Source of the DNA: Acidimicrobiaceae bacterium UBA2093
GTDB taxonomy: Bacteria > Actinomycetota > Acidimicrobiia > Acidimicrobiales > Ilumatobacteraceae
Assembly: GCA_002331255.1 (NCBI GenBank)
Contig: DCZD01000003.1
Span: 25,107-30,701, forward strand
Direction of reading: 5' to 3'
DNA length: 5,595 nt
Positions 5,552 to 5,595 of the stretch are shown here, one piece after another (within the stretch, counting starts at the first letter, position 1; each line of letters begins with the position of its first letter). The notes beneath the pieces were generated by a model, which worked only from the letters and a program-made list of their open reading frames with translations, did not search any database and was not told the origin of the DNA. Made by a program: the position numbers and the translations under genes.

Positions 5552-5595
5552 TTGAGCTGCAAAATGGCTTCGTAGCCACCAAGTACGTCACTCAC
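5548..5595 (-). CDS. Possible C-terminal end of a convergent gene, partial
   Basis: On the minus strand one frame is open from the window edge to a TAG (complement of 5548-5550), encoding 15 residues ending 'GGYEAILQLN'. The other two minus frames have stops within the first few codons. The stop would overlap the crotonase TAG within the palindrome CTAG, an overlap of 4 bp including both stops. The residue makeup is protein-like, but 15 codons are too few to identify a family, and a plus-strand frame is also open here. The only other evidence is that dense packing in this genome makes a gene in these 44 bp likely. Confidence 0.35.
   Translation of the reverse strand: MSDVLGGYEAILQLN

Noticed and set aside
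1..5595. A new defence, mobile or biosynthetic system
   Set aside because: No transposase, integrase, CRISPR repeats, toxin-antitoxin pair, tRNA or rRNA was seen. All substantial genes fit known families, mostly housekeeping; novelty is limited to regulation and sequence variants.

Overview
The window reads as a stretch of actinobacterial chromosome. GC content is moderately high by eye, GTG starts are common, genes are tightly packed, and the fmdB-like / SAF-domain / galU / moeA neighbourhood is typical of Actinobacteria. The moderate GC and the protein variants would fit an Acidimicrobiia-type lineage, but that placement is inference from general resemblance and was not tested.

Layout. Positions 8-959 (minus) hold a two-gene unit: a short FmdB-like protein, then a membrane-anchored SAF-domain (CpaB/RcpC-like) protein. 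Position 1039-1908 (plus), divergent from it, is galU (UTP-glucose-1-phosphate uridylyltransferase). The roughly 80-bp region between the fmdB-like gene and galU contains a nearly perfect CIRCE operator (986-1012), the binding site of the heat-shock repressor HrcA. galU converges, with 8 bp between stop codons, on a minus-strand gene for a putative glycolipid-binding (PF06475-type) protein at 1917-2525. That gene is head-to-head with moeA/glp (2526-3752, plus), and the two annotated start codons touch. moeA is followed after 9 bp by moaA (3762-4781), then after 2 bp by a crotonase-family gene (4784-5551) whose ribosome binding site lies in the last codons of moaA. At the right edge a minus-strand reading frame appears to end inside the crotonase stop codon.

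Functionally, moeA and moaA supply the molybdenum insertion step and the first step of molybdenum cofactor synthesis; moaC, moaD, moaE and mog are not in the window. galU makes UDP-glucose for envelope and storage glycans. The crotonase acts on acyl-CoA thioesters and is probably only transcriptionally linked to the moa genes.

Most genes here are ordinary housekeeping genes and I see no clearly new multi-gene system. The items worth a second look are the CIRCE element in front of an fmdB-like gene rather than a chaperonin gene, the complete loss of zinc-ribbon cysteines in that FmdB-like protein together with its Ser/Thr tail, the abutting divergent starts at 2525/2526, and the crotonase lacking both classical catalytic glutamates.
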